Assembly: GCF_000725495.1 (NCBI RefSeq)
Contig: NZ_KL647040.1
Span: 124,001 to 188,000 of the forward strand
DNA length: 64,000 nucleotides
Direction: 5' to 3'
DNA from: Streptomyces aureus
Lineage (GTDB): Bacteria; Actinomycetota; Actinomycetes; Streptomycetales; Streptomycetaceae
The notes under the pieces were generated by a model. That model did no database searches. It was not told the DNA's origin and saw only the letters and a program-made list of their open reading frames with translations. Within the stretch, counting starts at the first letter, position 1. Each line of letters opens with the position of its first letter. The position numbers and the translations under genes were made by a program. Positions 25,335-34,301 of this stretch are shown here, in pieces.

Positions 25335-26801
25335 GTGCTTTTCCTCTATGTCATCGTCCTGCTGTGCTGCGCCGCGCTCTGGATCGCCGGAATCGTGGAG
25401 CAGCGGCGGCACTTCGACTCGCTGAACCAGATACCGACGCGGGTCCTGGTCAACGGGATCCGCGGCAAGAGCTCCATCACCCGGCTGTGCGCGGGCGCGC
25501 TGCGCGGCGGCGGCCTGATCACGGTGGCCAAGACCACCGGTACGGCGGCCCGGTTCATCCACCCGGACGCCACCGAGGAGCCGATCTACCGCAAGTTCGG
25601 GCTGTCCAACATCGTCGAGCAGATCGGCATCGTACGGCGGGCGGCGACCTACCGGCCGCACGCGCTGGTGATCGAGTGCATGGCGGTGATGCCCGCGTTG
25701 CAGGAGATCAACCAGGAGAAGCTGATCCGCTCCACCATCGGCGTCCTGTGCAACGTCCGCGAGGACCATCTGGAGGAGATGGGGCCGACGCTGGACGACG
25801 TGGCCCGCTCGCTCTCCCGCTCGATGCCGGTCGGCGGGGTGTGCGTCACGGCGGAGAAGGACCGGTTGCACATCCTCCAGGAGGAGGCCGACAAGCGGAA
25901 CTGCCGTCTGGTCTCGGTCGATCCGGAGTCGGTGAGCGACGCCGAACTGCGCGGCTTCAGCTGGTTCACCTTCAAGGAGAACGTGGCAATCGCGCTCGCG
26001 GTCGCCGAACTGCTCGGTGTGGAACGGCAGACGGCGTTGCAGGGCATGTGGGACGCACCCCCCGACCCGGGCGTGCTGTCCGTGGAGCGCTACATCACGC
26101 CCGAGGGCAAGCGGCTCCGCTTCGCCAACATCTTCGCCGCCAACGACCCCGAGTCGACGCTGATGAACGTCAAGCAGCTGGAGGAGCTGGGCGCGATCCG
26201 GCAGCCGCTGAACGTGGTCATCAACTGCCGTCCGGACCGGGTGGAGCGCAATGGCCAGATGGGCACGATCATCCCCGACCTCGCCCCGGAGGCCGTCTTC
26301 CTGATCGGCCACCCGACCAAGAGCGCCCGCGACGCCATTCCGGCCGGCTTCACCGGACGGGTGGTGGATCTCGGCGGCGACCGCCGCGACCCCGAGGAGC
26401 TGACCGCGGCGATCCTCGCGGAACTCGGCCCCGCCTCCTCACTGGTCGCGATCGGCAACATCCACGGTCAGGGCGAACTGTTCCTGGAATGCCTCGCCGA
26501 ACTGCCGCTGGACGAGTCCGAGGACGAGCTCGCCGCCGTGCCCGCCGGCGACGGACTGGACCAGGAGACGATGCAGATCGCCATTCCCCGCCAGCAGATG
26601 GCACTGTCCCGGCCCCCCACCCCCGAGCCGTACAGCTGGGTGGCACCGCTGGAGACACCGACGTACGCACTGCACATCCCGGGTCAGCGCGAACTCGCCC
26701 GCCGGTTCGCCGCCCGCAACGACCGGCCCGAGGCCGAGCAGCGAACAGAAGACGACCAGCACCACTCCTACGATCCGCACCAGTCCCCGAGGAACCGTTA
26801 G
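25335..26801 (+). CDS. pgsB: Poly-gamma-glutamate synthase subunit PgsB/CapB-like ligase
   Basis: A 488-residue protein with an N-terminal membrane anchor (about 2-20) and an amide-ligase domain of the Mur ligase type. The ATP loop is 'NGIRGKSSITRLCAG' (40-54). Other CapB landmarks are 'TTGTAARFIHPDA', 'VIECMAVMPALQEINQEKLI', 'VLCNVREDHLEEMGP' and 'FAANDPESTLMN'. Typical PgsB is about 390-400 residues. The extra C-terminal 80 residues here are disordered and acidic/Pro-rich. The enzyme activates the gamma-carboxylate of glutamate to extend the polymer at the membrane. Its TAG stop overlaps the GTG of pgsC (TAGTG), so the two are translationally coupled. Confidence 0.93.
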   Translation: MLFLYVIVLLCCAALWIAGIVEQRRHFDSLNQIPTRVLVNGIRGKSSITRLCAGALRGGGLITVAKTTGTAARFIHPDATEEPIYRKFGLSNIVEQIGIVRRAATYRPHALVIECMAVMPALQEINQEKLIRSTIGVLCNVREDHLEEMGPTLDDVARSLSRSMPVGGVCVTAEKDRLHILQEEADKRNCRLVSVDPESVSDAELRGFSWFTFKENVAIALAVAELLGVERQTALQGMWDAPPDPGVLSVERYITPEGKRLRFANIFAANDPESTLMNVKQLEELGAIRQPLNVVINCRPDRVERNGQMGTIIPDLAPEAVFLIGHPTKSARDAIPAGFTGRVVDLGGDRRDPEELTAAILAELGPASSLVAIGNIHGQGELFLECLAELPLDESEDELAAVPAGDGLDQETMQIAIPRQQMALSRPPTPEPYSWVAPLETPTYALHIPGQRELARRFAARNDRPEAEQRTEDDQHHSYDPHQSPRNR

Positions 26802-27283
26802 TGATCCCCGCCAATCTCACCGCACAGACCGCCGCGCTCGGGATCGCCCTCGGGCTGGTCTTCTCGCTCGTCTGTTACCTGACCACCAACCTCTCGCCCG
26901 GGGGAATGATCACCCCGGGCTGGATCGCCCTCACGCTGATCACCGACGTCAAGCTGGCGGCGCTGATGGTCGGCGTCTCGGCGCTGACCTACTTCATGAC
27001 CAGGCTGCTCCAGCGCACGGTGATCCTCTACGGCAAGCGGCTGTTCGCCGCCGTGGTGCTGTGCGCGGTGCTCATGCAGACCACCGTGATGCTCGCCCTC
27101 AGCCATGAGTACCCGCTGCTCTACACGTCCCAGACGCTCGGCTTCATCGTCCCCGGCCTGGTGTCCTACCAGATGGTCCGCCAGCCGCTGGGGGCCACGC
27201 TCATCTCGACCACGGCGGTGACGCTGGCCACCTACGTGGTCCTGGTCGTCGGACTGCTGCTCGGCGCCCTGCCCACCATCTGA
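26801..27283 (+). CDS. pgsC: Poly-gamma-glutamate biosynthesis membrane protein PgsC/CapC
   Basis: A 160-residue protein that is almost wholly hydrophobic, with about four to five membrane helices. 'NLSPGGMITPGWIAL' near residue 30 is the diagnostic PgsC motif, and 'LGFIVPGLVSYQMVRQPLG' and the length also match the family (about 150 residues). It partners PgsB in the membrane-bound synthase and probably takes part in polymer export. The GTG start at 26801 overlaps the pgsB stop. The next gene begins 42 bp downstream. Confidence 0.93.
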   Translation: MIPANLTAQTAALGIALGLVFSLVCYLTTNLSPGGMITPGWIALTLITDVKLAALMVGVSALTYFMTRLLQRTVILYGKRLFAAVVLCAVLMQTTVMLALSHEYPLLYTSQTLGFIVPGLVSYQMVRQPLGATLISTTAVTLATYVVLVVGLLLGALPTI

Positions 27284-27325
27284 CCCGACCACCCCCGCAC
27301 CCCACACCCTCAAGGAGTACCGGCC

Positions 27326-28399
27326 ATGCACTCTGAACCCGTCGGCAGGCGCAACCGCCCGACCCGCCGTGCCGTGCTCGGGACGGTCGCGGGTGTGGCG
27401 ACCGCCGGGGTGGCGGGCGGTTACGTCTGGAACCGCCACGGCAAGGACAGTGACGACGTGGGCGGCGGCGCCGGCGGCGCCGGCGGTGCGAACAGCCGCC
27501 CCGGGAGCCGTAGCTACGAGCGGCTCTCCGACCCCGGCCGGACCGTCGTCCGCGGCGCCGACGGCGACACGCTCGCCACCTTCACCGACGGCGCCCGCAC
27601 CGCCGTACTCGCCGGGCCCAGCCGCACCTTCAGCGAACCGCGGACCACCGACGCCAGCGTGACCACGAACGCCTGGGTGCGGGTCCTGCCGCACGCATGG
27701 CAGGAGGGCATGGAGAAGTCCGCCTGGTTCAAGGCATGGTTCACCAAGACGCTCGCCGACAAGGGACCGGACGTCTTCGCGGCCGCGTTCGAGTACAGCA
27801 GCGCCGGCGCCCCCGACAAGCACAACAGCGCCGGGGTGCGCTACGCGGGCACCGCCCACTTCGGCCCGCGCAACCAGTCGGTCGACAGCCCCCTGGACTT
27901 CGCCTACCACGACGAGCAGTCCGACTTCTACGACTACCTGGGCATCCCCTGGACCTTCTCGGACGGCACGCGCGCGCAGCCCGAGCAGGCCCGCTACGGC
28001 GACGTCGACTGCTCCGGCTTCCAGCGCCTGGTGTGGGGCTACCGCATGGGCCTGCCCCTGCACAACACCAACACCAAGGGCGCCGGCCTGCCCCGCCGGG
28101 CCTTCGCCATCGCCGCCTACGGACCCGGCCGCATGGTCATCCCCCACACCAACACCCAGCCCACCGAACTCGACGTCCTGCAGCCCGGGGACCTGGTCTT
28201 CTTCGCCATCATCAAGAACCGGCCGAACTTCATCGACCACTGCGGCATGTACATGGGCCTCGACGACAAGGGCCGGCACCGCTTCTACTCCAGTCGCTCC
28301 GCCGCCAACGGCCCGACCCTGGGCGACCTGTCCGGCCACTCGCTGCTGGACGGCACCGACTTCTACGCCCGCGGGTTCAGGGCGGCCCGCCGCCTGTGA
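27326..28399 (+). CDS. Exported NlpC/P60-family peptidase in the pgs-like operon
   Basis: A 357-residue exported protein. The N-terminus 'RPTRRAVLGTVAGVATAG' is a Tat-like signal, followed by a Gly-rich spacer. The C-terminal catalytic domain has the nucleophile C229 in 'VDCSGFQRLVWGYRMG', 'LQPGDLVFF' near 286 and the base H305 in 'IDHCGMYMG'. NlpC/P60 enzymes cut gamma-D-glutamyl bonds, the same linkage as in poly-gamma-glutamate, so trimming or releasing the polymer is a natural role. It occupies the place where PgsA or CapD would be in Bacillus. AAGGAG lies 11 bp before the ATG. Confidence 0.88.
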   Translation: MHSEPVGRRNRPTRRAVLGTVAGVATAGVAGGYVWNRHGKDSDDVGGGAGGAGGANSRPGSRSYERLSDPGRTVVRGADGDTLATFTDGARTAVLAGPSRTFSEPRTTDASVTTNAWVRVLPHAWQEGMEKSAWFKAWFTKTLADKGPDVFAAAFEYSSAGAPDKHNSAGVRYAGTAHFGPRNQSVDSPLDFAYHDEQSDFYDYLGIPWTFSDGTRAQPEQARYGDVDCSGFQRLVWGYRMGLPLHNTNTKGAGLPRRAFAIAAYGPGRMVIPHTNTQPTELDVLQPGDLVFFAIIKNRPNFIDHCGMYMGLDDKGRHRFYSSRSAANGPTLGDLSGHSLLDGTDFYARGFRAARRL

Positions 28400-28440
28400 A
28401 CACACCGCCCCACCAGCCCGCTGATCCGAGGACCACTGCC

Positions 28441-30366
28441 ATGGCCACCATCCCCGCCGCCCCGCCCACCAGCGCGCGCCGAAGCCGACGGGCGAAGCCC
28501 CCACGCGCCGGCCGACCGGAAGCACTCCAGCGCTGGGAGCGCGGAGCGCTCGCCGCGGTGCTGGTCACCGCCGTGGGGCTGTACTCCTGGGGCATCGGGC
28601 ACGCCGCGCTCCACCCCTTCTACGGCGCGGCGACACGCTCGATGGCCGGCAGCTGGCGCGCCTTCTTCTACGGCGGACTCGACACCAGCGGTTCGATCAC
28701 CATCGACAAGCTCCCCGGCGCGTTCTGGCCCGAGGCCGTCTCCGTCTGGATCTTCGGCCCGCACACCTGGGCGGCCGCGCTGCCCCAGGTCGTCGAGGGC
28801 GTGCTCACGGTGTGGCTGCTGCACCGGATCGTACGGGCCTGGGCCGGGCCGTTCGCGGCACTGACCGCCGCGCTGGTCCTCACGCTCACCCCGGTCACCG
28901 TGGTCCTCACCCGGGCCACCATCCCGGACACCGCGCTCACCCTGCTGCTGGTGACGGCCGCCGGAGCGCTGCAGAAAGCCGTGCGCACCGAGCGCCTGCT
29001 GCCGCTGATCACCTGCGGGGTCTGGGTCGGGCTCGCCTTCCAGGCCAAGATGCTGCAGGCGTGGCTGGTGCTCCCGGTCTTCGCCCTGGTCTATCAACTG
29101 GTGGCACCCGGAACACCGTTGAACCGGGCCCTGCGGTCGCTTGCGGCCGGCGCCGTCGCGCTGGCGGTCTCCTGCTCCTGGGTGCTGCTCGCCTGGGCCA
29201 CCCCCGCCGCCGACCGCCCCTACCTCGACGGAACGTCCAACAACAGCGCGTTCGCCATGGTCTTCGGCTACAACGGCCTGAGCCGCTTCAGCAGCGACCC
29301 CACGGCCTTCGGCGCCGTCGCGGGAACCGCCGCCAGCCGCACGCACGGCAACACCGGCCTGACCATGCTGATCAACCACAACGTCGGTCCCCAGGTCGCC
29401 TGGTTCCTGCCGCTCGCCATCGCCGCCGCCGTCACGGGAATCCTCTGGCGCTCCGGGCAGCCGCGGACAGACCCGCAGCGCGCCGGATTCGTGCTCTGGG
29501 GCGGCTGGCTGGCCGTACACGCGCTGGTGTTCAGCGTGTCCAACGGCAATCACGCCTACTACACCGCCGTCATCGCCCCGGCACTCGCCGCGCTGGCCGG
29601 CGGCGGCCTCGAGCTCTTCCGCTCGGAGTACGAGACGGGCGGTCAGCGGCGCGTGGCGCTCCCGGCCGCCATCGCGCTGACGACGCTCTGGGCCCTCGTG
29701 CTCGACTGGCCCACCCGCTTCCTGCCCTGGCTGCTGCCGCTCGCCGGGATGCTCGCGATATGCGGCGCGGTGGGACTGTGGATCCGCGGGCCCCGCACCT
29801 CCCCGCGCCTGGTGCACAGCGCCCTCGCCGCCGGGATCGCGGCGATGCTCGTCGTCCCGGCCGGCTGGTCCTTCGCCTGCCTCGACCCGATGTACGCGGG
29901 CGCCTCCACCTCACCCACGGCCGGCCCGGTCGGCCTCGGGTACGAAGCCGCCCTCCGCAACCACCGACCCGTCCCCAGGGTGGGTCTCGACGAGCCGGGC
30001 GCCCGTGACACCGCCATCCTCCGGTACGTCACCGCCCACCGCCACGGCGAGAAGTACCTTCTCGCCACCCAGGCCGCCTACGCCGCCGAGCCCCTGCTCC
30101 GCGCGAAGTCCGAGCCCATGCTCGTCATGGGCGGCTTCACCGGCCTCACCCCCTACCCGAGCGCCCGCCAGCTCGGCACGCTCGTCACCACCCACGAGCT
30201 GCGCTTCGCCCTGCTGACGACGAAGCGCCCCAGCACCGCCGCGACCACCTGGGTGAAGGCCCACTGCACCCGCATCCGCCCCAACGCCTACGGCCGCCGC
30301 ACCGGAGGCACCCTGTCCCTGTACGACTGCGAGAAGCCCCGCCCGGCTCGCAAAGCTGCTCACTAG
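28441..30366 (+). CDS. GT39/ArnT-like membrane glycosyltransferase
   Basis: A 641-residue polytopic protein with about 11-13 membrane helices. The first periplasmic loop carries 'SITIDKLPGAFWPEA', the D-K-x-P motif of GT39/ArnT enzymes that use lipid-linked sugar donors. 'RATIPDTALTLLLV' and 'NHAYYTAVIAPALAAL' are further landmarks, and a soluble C-terminal domain of about 130 residues faces outside. It is the last gene of the pgs-like operon, 41 bp after the peptidase gene, so it may glycosylate the capsule, its anchor or an exported protein. The donor and acceptor are unknown. Confidence 0.9.
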   Translation: MATIPAAPPTSARRSRRAKPPRAGRPEALQRWERGALAAVLVTAVGLYSWGIGHAALHPFYGAATRSMAGSWRAFFYGGLDTSGSITIDKLPGAFWPEAVSVWIFGPHTWAAALPQVVEGVLTVWLLHRIVRAWAGPFAALTAALVLTLTPVTVVLTRATIPDTALTLLLVTAAGALQKAVRTERLLPLITCGVWVGLAFQAKMLQAWLVLPVFALVYQLVAPGTPLNRALRSLAAGAVALAVSCSWVLLAWATPAADRPYLDGTSNNSAFAMVFGYNGLSRFSSDPTAFGAVAGTAASRTHGNTGLTMLINHNVGPQVAWFLPLAIAAAVTGILWRSGQPRTDPQRAGFVLWGGWLAVHALVFSVSNGNHAYYTAVIAPALAALAGGGLELFRSEYETGGQRRVALPAAIALTTLWALVLDWPTRFLPWLLPLAGMLAICGAVGLWIRGPRTSPRLVHSALAAGIAAMLVVPAGWSFACLDPMYAGASTSPTAGPVGLGYEAALRNHRPVPRVGLDEPGARDTAILRYVTAHRHGEKYLLATQAAYAAEPLLRAKSEPMLVMGGFTGLTPYPSARQLGTLVTTHELRFALLTTKRPSTAATTWVKAHCTRIRPNAYGRRTGGTLSLYDCEKPRPARKAAH

Positions 30367-30445
30367 CCGGGCGCCGAGGACGGGGTGCGGCCGTCGGCGT
30401 CGGGGCGGAGCGGGCGCCCGAGCGTCGCCTGGGGAGGGACGAGCG

Positions 30446-30877
30446 ATGACGGAAGCGAGCAGCGCCGACGGCTACAGCATGCGTCGTGAGACCGAGCGGG
30501 TCGTCAACGAGGTCGCCCAGGGGCTTCGCACGTTGGACGGCGGTGTGGACTGGTTCTCCGGCCTCTCCCCGGCATGCCGGCAGGAGGCTCTGCAGGAGGT
30601 CACCGGCTATGCGATGCAGGCACACATCACGGCTGCGGACGGCCGCGCGGGGGTGGCGCGGTCCGGTGTGAAGCCCACGGCCAACCCGGCGGTGATGATC
30701 TGCATGGACCCGCCCCGCTATGGCTTCTCGGGCCTCCCTGCCGCCGAACACGTCACGGCGTTCCGTGTCCTGGTCTCCGTGTTCACCGTTGCCGACACGC
30801 GCCGCCGCGAGACGTACTGCGAGGGCGGCTGCGGACATCACTGGCACAACCTGGCGACGACAACCGAGCAGCAGTAG
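30446..30877 (+). CDS. DUF5958 family protein
   Basis: A 143-residue cytosolic protein. 'VVNEVAQGLRTLDGGVDWFSGL' and 'AMQAHITAADGRAGVARSGVKPT' followed by 'NPAVMICM' fit the DUF5958 pattern as I remember it. The C-terminus contains two cysteines and two histidines ('YCEGGCGHHWHN') that could bind a metal, which I do not recall as a family constant. GGAGGG precedes the ATG. Its function is unknown. Confidence 0.75.
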   Translation: MTEASSADGYSMRRETERVVNEVAQGLRTLDGGVDWFSGLSPACRQEALQEVTGYAMQAHITAADGRAGVARSGVKPTANPAVMICMDPPRYGFSGLPAAEHVTAFRVLVSVFTVADTRRRETYCEGGCGHHWHNLATTTEQQ

Positions 30878-30935
30878 TCGTCGGCCGCTCAGGCTCTCGT
30901 TTGGATAGGCTCTACGGAACCCTTCAGGAGGTGTC

Positions 30936-31139
30936 ATGGCGAAGGTCACCATCAGCCTGGACAGCGATCTCGCCATCGAGGTCATGCTGCTGGCCGGCAC
31001 CAGGAGCCCGCAGGACGCTGTCGAGTTGATCGTCCGCGACTACCTGGCACGGGGCCACCGCACCGAGGCTCGCACCGGTAACGCCACCGACCAGGAACGC
31101 CTCGCCGACCGACGATCGGCGCCGGAAGAGGGCCGATGA
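30936..31139 (+). CDS. Small ribbon-helix-helix-like protein (antitoxin-like)
   Basis: A 67-residue protein. 'MAKVTISLDSDLAIEVMLLAG' then 'SPQDAVELIVRDYLARGHR' has the strand-helix-helix rhythm of VapB/CopG-type ribbon-helix-helix DNA-binding proteins. AGGAGGTG lies at 30926-30933 and a TAGGCT -10-like element at 30906-30911. No toxin gene (PIN or RelE) follows. The next gene is on the opposite strand and unrelated. An orphan regulator is therefore more likely than a toxin-antitoxin pair. Confidence 0.65.
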   Translation: MAKVTISLDSDLAIEVMLLAGTRSPQDAVELIVRDYLARGHRTEARTGNATDQERLADRRSAPEEGR

Positions 31140-31219
31140 GCACTTCCCCTTCGCCGAAGTCGCCTTCATGACGGACCCTCGGCGTCGGACTCGGTTCGGG
31201 CCGACCGGCAACCCCTGCT

Positions 31220-32632
31220 TCAGGAGCGGTTCCACTCCTCGCGGGGCAGCGCGTGCCACAGGTCGAGCCAGTCGTGGAGCAGGAAGAGCGGGCGGGTCAG
31301 GACGACGTCGCCGGCCCGCTGGGAGCGGATGGCCAGGCCGAGGTCGGCGAAGACCGGATCGCCCGCGACGCTGTACCTCAGGCTGTCGGGCCGCGTTGTG
31401 CGGTGGACGAGCCAGTTCTCCACATGGGAAGGCGCACAGCCGGTCAGCGGGACTGCGTCCAGTCTCACCTGAGGTCCGGTGAGAGCGTCTGCGGCGACGC
31501 ACCCCAGGCGGCTGTCGTGGAAGAGCGCCCTGATCCCGCTCCCGGTGAAGTCGGCGTATACGAGCTGCTTGTCTTCGCCGCGGTGGGCGTAGGACGAGAC
31601 CGTCGGTTCTTCTCCGAGAACGCGGGTGATCTCCTCCAAAGTCATCCCGAAGTGCAGCGGTCCAACTCCTACGTACGGTGTGAACGTCCACTCGGCGCGT
31701 TCTTCCTCCCGGGCGATCCGCCACGGGCCGCGGTACCCCGCCTCGCTTCCCGGGGTGGCCAGGGGCGGCTCGGGTGCCGACTCCTGCGGGGCGGACGGTC
31801 CGGATGCGGTCCGGTCCTGTCGTCGGCCGCCGATTTGTTCCGGAGCCGCGGTGTCCTCGGGCTGCTCTTCCAGCCAGCGGATCGCCTGCTTCTGGCCCTC
31901 GTCAAATGGGTCCTCTGCCAACATGCCGGCCCGATTCAAGGCTGCACGGCGCTCCTCCTCCGCGGTGACGAGACCGGTGACATCCTCACCCCAGGCGGTC
32001 AGCCGTTCCCGGGCGATCCACCGGTAGTACGAGTCCGCGCTCACGGCCAGGACCTCGCGAACGGCGGGCGCGTACCGCGGTACAGACGAAGCGAGGGCAG
32101 GGTCGGCCATGAGCAGGGCGGTGGCCGCGAGCGCCGCCTCACGCACCAGCGGATCGTCGTCGTGACAGAAAGCGGTGATGCGGTCATGAAGTACCGGCCG
32201 TGCCGCACGGGCCGCGGCCAGATCCTGTGCCGCACCGACGCCGTCCTCGACGTCCAGGCGGACGAGGTCGGCGAACGAAGCCAGCCAGTTCAGCAGTTCG
32301 GCGCGAAGCGACCGCCGACCGGCTCTGCGCTCCCACCGGGCTTCGGCGAGGGTGCGCGGATCGTCGAGGAGGCATGTGAGGACCAAGGCCGCCGGAGCGG
32401 TCGCCGGAAACACCTGCTCCTGATTGAGGAGCAGCCGATACAGATCGGCTACCGCCCGTATCCGACAGGCCGGGTCGGCTGTGAGTACGGCGCCGAGGAC
32501 GTCGGGCGTGTCAGGCACACCGTGCCGACCCGTGCACACATGCGGCAGCTCGTCCCAGGCGGTGCCCACGACCTCTGCCAGTGCTGTGGGCGGCAGGGAG
32601 TCAGCAGCAGCGTCAGGAAGGCCTGAGGCCAT
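31220..32632 (-). CDS. HEAT-like repeat protein with C-terminal immunity-like domain
   Basis: 470 residues from ATG 32632, or GTG 32644 with four more. The N-terminal ~210 residues are helical repeats of HEAT type ('DDDPLVREAALAATALLMAD', 'SADSYYRWIARERLTAWG'). A disordered linker follows, then a beta-rich C-terminal domain from about 310 ('VGVGPLHFGMTLEEITRVLG', 'TGSGIRALFHDSRLGCVAA', 'LFLLHDWLDLWHALP'). The C-terminal pattern (vGPlxfGMsxeev...LG) resembles proteins found as immunity partners of polymorphic toxins. The assignment is tentative and no toxin is adjacent. Confidence 0.7.
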   Translation of the reverse strand: MASGLPDAAADSLPPTALAEVVGTAWDELPHVCTGRHGVPDTPDVLGAVLTADPACRIRAVADLYRLLLNQEQVFPATAPAALVLTCLLDDPRTLAEARWERRAGRRSLRAELLNWLASFADLVRLDVEDGVGAAQDLAAARAARPVLHDRITAFCHDDDPLVREAALAATALLMADPALASSVPRYAPAVREVLAVSADSYYRWIARERLTAWGEDVTGLVTAEEERRAALNRAGMLAEDPFDEGQKQAIRWLEEQPEDTAAPEQIGGRRQDRTASGPSAPQESAPEPPLATPGSEAGYRGPWRIAREEERAEWTFTPYVGVGPLHFGMTLEEITRVLGEEPTVSSYAHRGEDKQLVYADFTGSGIRALFHDSRLGCVAADALTGPQVRLDAVPLTGCAPSHVENWLVHRTTRPDSLRYSVAGDPVFADLGLAIRSQRAGDVVLTRPLFLLHDWLDLWHALPREEWNRS

Positions 32633-32751
32633 CTCGTTGATCACGCCCGCAGTCTTCCAGCAGGCGCTGACATCAGCGGCGGCTCAGGCCTGCCTCCGGC
32701 TCGGGGTGCGGTGGTCTGGACGGTCTGGCGTTCCCCGTCCACCATTTCGTT

Positions 32752-33213
32752 GTGGCGTGGGACTGGGTGGGAACGGCGGTGGCCGGGCTTGTCGGGGTGG
32801 CAGGCACAGTTTTCACATGGCTCGCCGGCGCGCAAGGACGCCAGCACGCAGAACACATGCTGGTTCTTACCCAGCAGGCGGAACGCCGGGCCCGGCTCTG
32901 GCAGGAGCGACGGGAGGCGTATTTCGGGGCGCTGCGCGTGATCGATCTCGATCTGCGGCGCGAGCGGTACAAGGAACTCGGGCAGCTGAACAAGCTGTAC
33001 GAAGTGGAGGGGCACTGGACGAAGGTGAAGAGAGTGGAATTGACCACCGAGGCCGCGACGGCCCTGTGGGCATTTGGAAGCGACCCGGTAAGAGAGCTGG
33101 CGGCCCACTGGATCACGGCCAGCGATGCCGACGACGTCACCGAGATGCGCCGGATCGCCCTGGAATTCAGGGCAGCCGTCCGCCGGGAACTGCAGGATCC
33201 AACCCGGGGATGA
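32752..33213 (+). CDS. Small membrane-anchored coiled-coil protein, unknown
   Basis: 153 residues from a GTG at 32752. A hydrophobic segment near the N-terminus ('VGTAVAGLVGVAGTVFTWLAG', about 6-26) is followed by a charged helix ('HAEHMLVLTQQAERRARLWQ', 'RREAYFGALRVIDLDLRR') and further helices. This layout of one membrane anchor plus cytosolic helical domain is common in uncharacterised Streptomyces proteins. I do not recognise a named family and no ribosome site is obvious. Confidence 0.65.
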   Translation: MAWDWVGTAVAGLVGVAGTVFTWLAGAQGRQHAEHMLVLTQQAERRARLWQERREAYFGALRVIDLDLRRERYKELGQLNKLYEVEGHWTKVKRVELTTEAATALWAFGSDPVRELAAHWITASDADDVTEMRRIALEFRAAVRRELQDPTRG

Positions 33214-33302
33214 CCACGACCGAGGTCTGTAAGCACAGTGCGCTGGCCCAGACGCGGGGGGTGTGGACCAAGCCCGAGGAGGACCGCGGAACAAGGGCAA
33301 CC

Positions 33303-33399
33303 ACCTCCCAGAGCGCTCCGCGAATCGTCGGATCAGCTCACCGACTCGGTCCGCCTCGTAGAGATGGGCCATGTGCCCGGCAGACTCCAGGCCGACCAC
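33303..33399 (-). pseudogene. C-terminal fragment of an alpha/beta hydrolase
   Basis: Reverse-strand reading gives 'ESAGHMAHLYEADRVGELIRRFAERSG'-like sequence, quoted here only in part: 'GHMAHLYEADRVGELIRRF'. This is the typical end of an alpha/beta hydrolase with the catalytic histidine in GHMAHL. No upstream hydrolase body is present between 33400 and the kinase gene at 33475, so this is a relic. Confidence 0.45.
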
Positions 33400-33474
33400 C
33401 CTGAGGCGTCACCCTGCCGATCTCATCGGCGTGCCCGAAGACAGGGCGTCGAGATCGTCAGCCCCCTTAGCGCA

Positions 33475-34116
33475 TCACACGGCGAGCGCCGGGACCCCGG
33501 TGGCAAAGGTCGCACCGCGCGCCCCGCGTCCCTGCGAGGGGACCGCGGGTGCCGGTGCGAGGGACGGTCCGATCAGTGGCATGACGGCCGCCAGCATCTC
33601 GGTCTCGCTCGCGGTCCCGTCCACGACCAGGTCGGCCGCCGCCCGGGAGGGCGCGACGTGGGCCGCGTGACGGTCCCTGCCGGTCTGTAGATAGTTGCGC
33701 AGGGACAGACCGGGATCCTGCCTCTGCACCTCGATCTTCCGGAGGATCTTGCGGGCCAGGCGTATGTCGTCGGGAGTGTCGACGAACACCCGCCACGCCG
33801 CCCGCCGGACCACGGACGGAAGCGACAGCGCGAACAGGCCCTCGACCACCACAAGCAGCACGCCGGGGCGCAGCAGCGCAGCGTCGATGGCGTCCGTCAC
33901 CGCCGTCTCGTCGATCGACCCTGGATGGTTCCAGTCGAGGACGGCGTGCCCGTCGGCACTGACCGTCCACGCACCCCTCAGGGTGTCGTGCGCGGGCACG
34001 TAGTAGTCGTCCAGGTGGACGAGCGCGATGCTCTCGGGACACTGCAGCGACAGGGCTTCGGCAAGGGTGGACTTGCCGGATGCGGTGCCGCCTGCGACCG
34101 CCAGTACACCCGTCAT
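33475..34116 (-). CDS. Uridine-kinase-like P-loop nucleoside kinase
   Basis: A 213-residue cytosolic kinase. 'GVLAVAGGTASGKSTLAEAL' (3-22) is a Walker A of the uridine kinase/phosphoribulokinase group. 'LVHLDDYYVP' holds the catalytic-base Asp pair, 'DWNHPGSID' is the substrate-binding 'NWDHPxAxD'-type motif, 'VLLVVVEGLFAL' is Walker B, and 'FVDTPDDIRLARKILRKI' is the lid. These features favour a uridine or related nucleoside kinase, though the missing canonical 'D(F/Y)Y' spacing makes the exact substrate unsure. The last 30 residues are Ala/Pro-rich. Confidence 0.85.
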   Translation of the reverse strand: MTGVLAVAGGTASGKSTLAEALSLQCPESIALVHLDDYYVPAHDTLRGAWTVSADGHAVLDWNHPGSIDETAVTDAIDAALLRPGVLLVVVEGLFALSLPSVVRRAAWRVFVDTPDDIRLARKILRKIEVQRQDPGLSLRNYLQTGRDRHAAHVAPSRAAADLVVDGTASETEMLAAVMPLIGPSLAPAPAVPSQGRGARGATFATGVPALAV

Positions 34117-34301
34117 ACCGGGCGCTCCTCATGTGCTCAAAGGGGGTTAAACGAAGCGGCCGGACAAGCCGGGTGGAGGGAATGTACGGCGTGGTGATCG
34201 CCCATGGCAAGCAGGGAAACGCGGCCCGGTCCGGCGGAGGCCGGGACCGCGTCCCCAGGTCGACTCACGCACCGGTCTCGGCGATGCCGGGACCTTCTCG
34301 G

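Noticed and set aside
23579..26800. A very long open frame through the HAMP and pgsB genes
   Set aside because: It is out of frame with both genes and Arg/Pro-rich. Only its final 160 codons, from 26801, are real (pgsC).
30936..31139. Complete toxin-antitoxin module
   Set aside because: Only the antitoxin-like small protein is present. The next gene is on the opposite strand and is not a toxin family.
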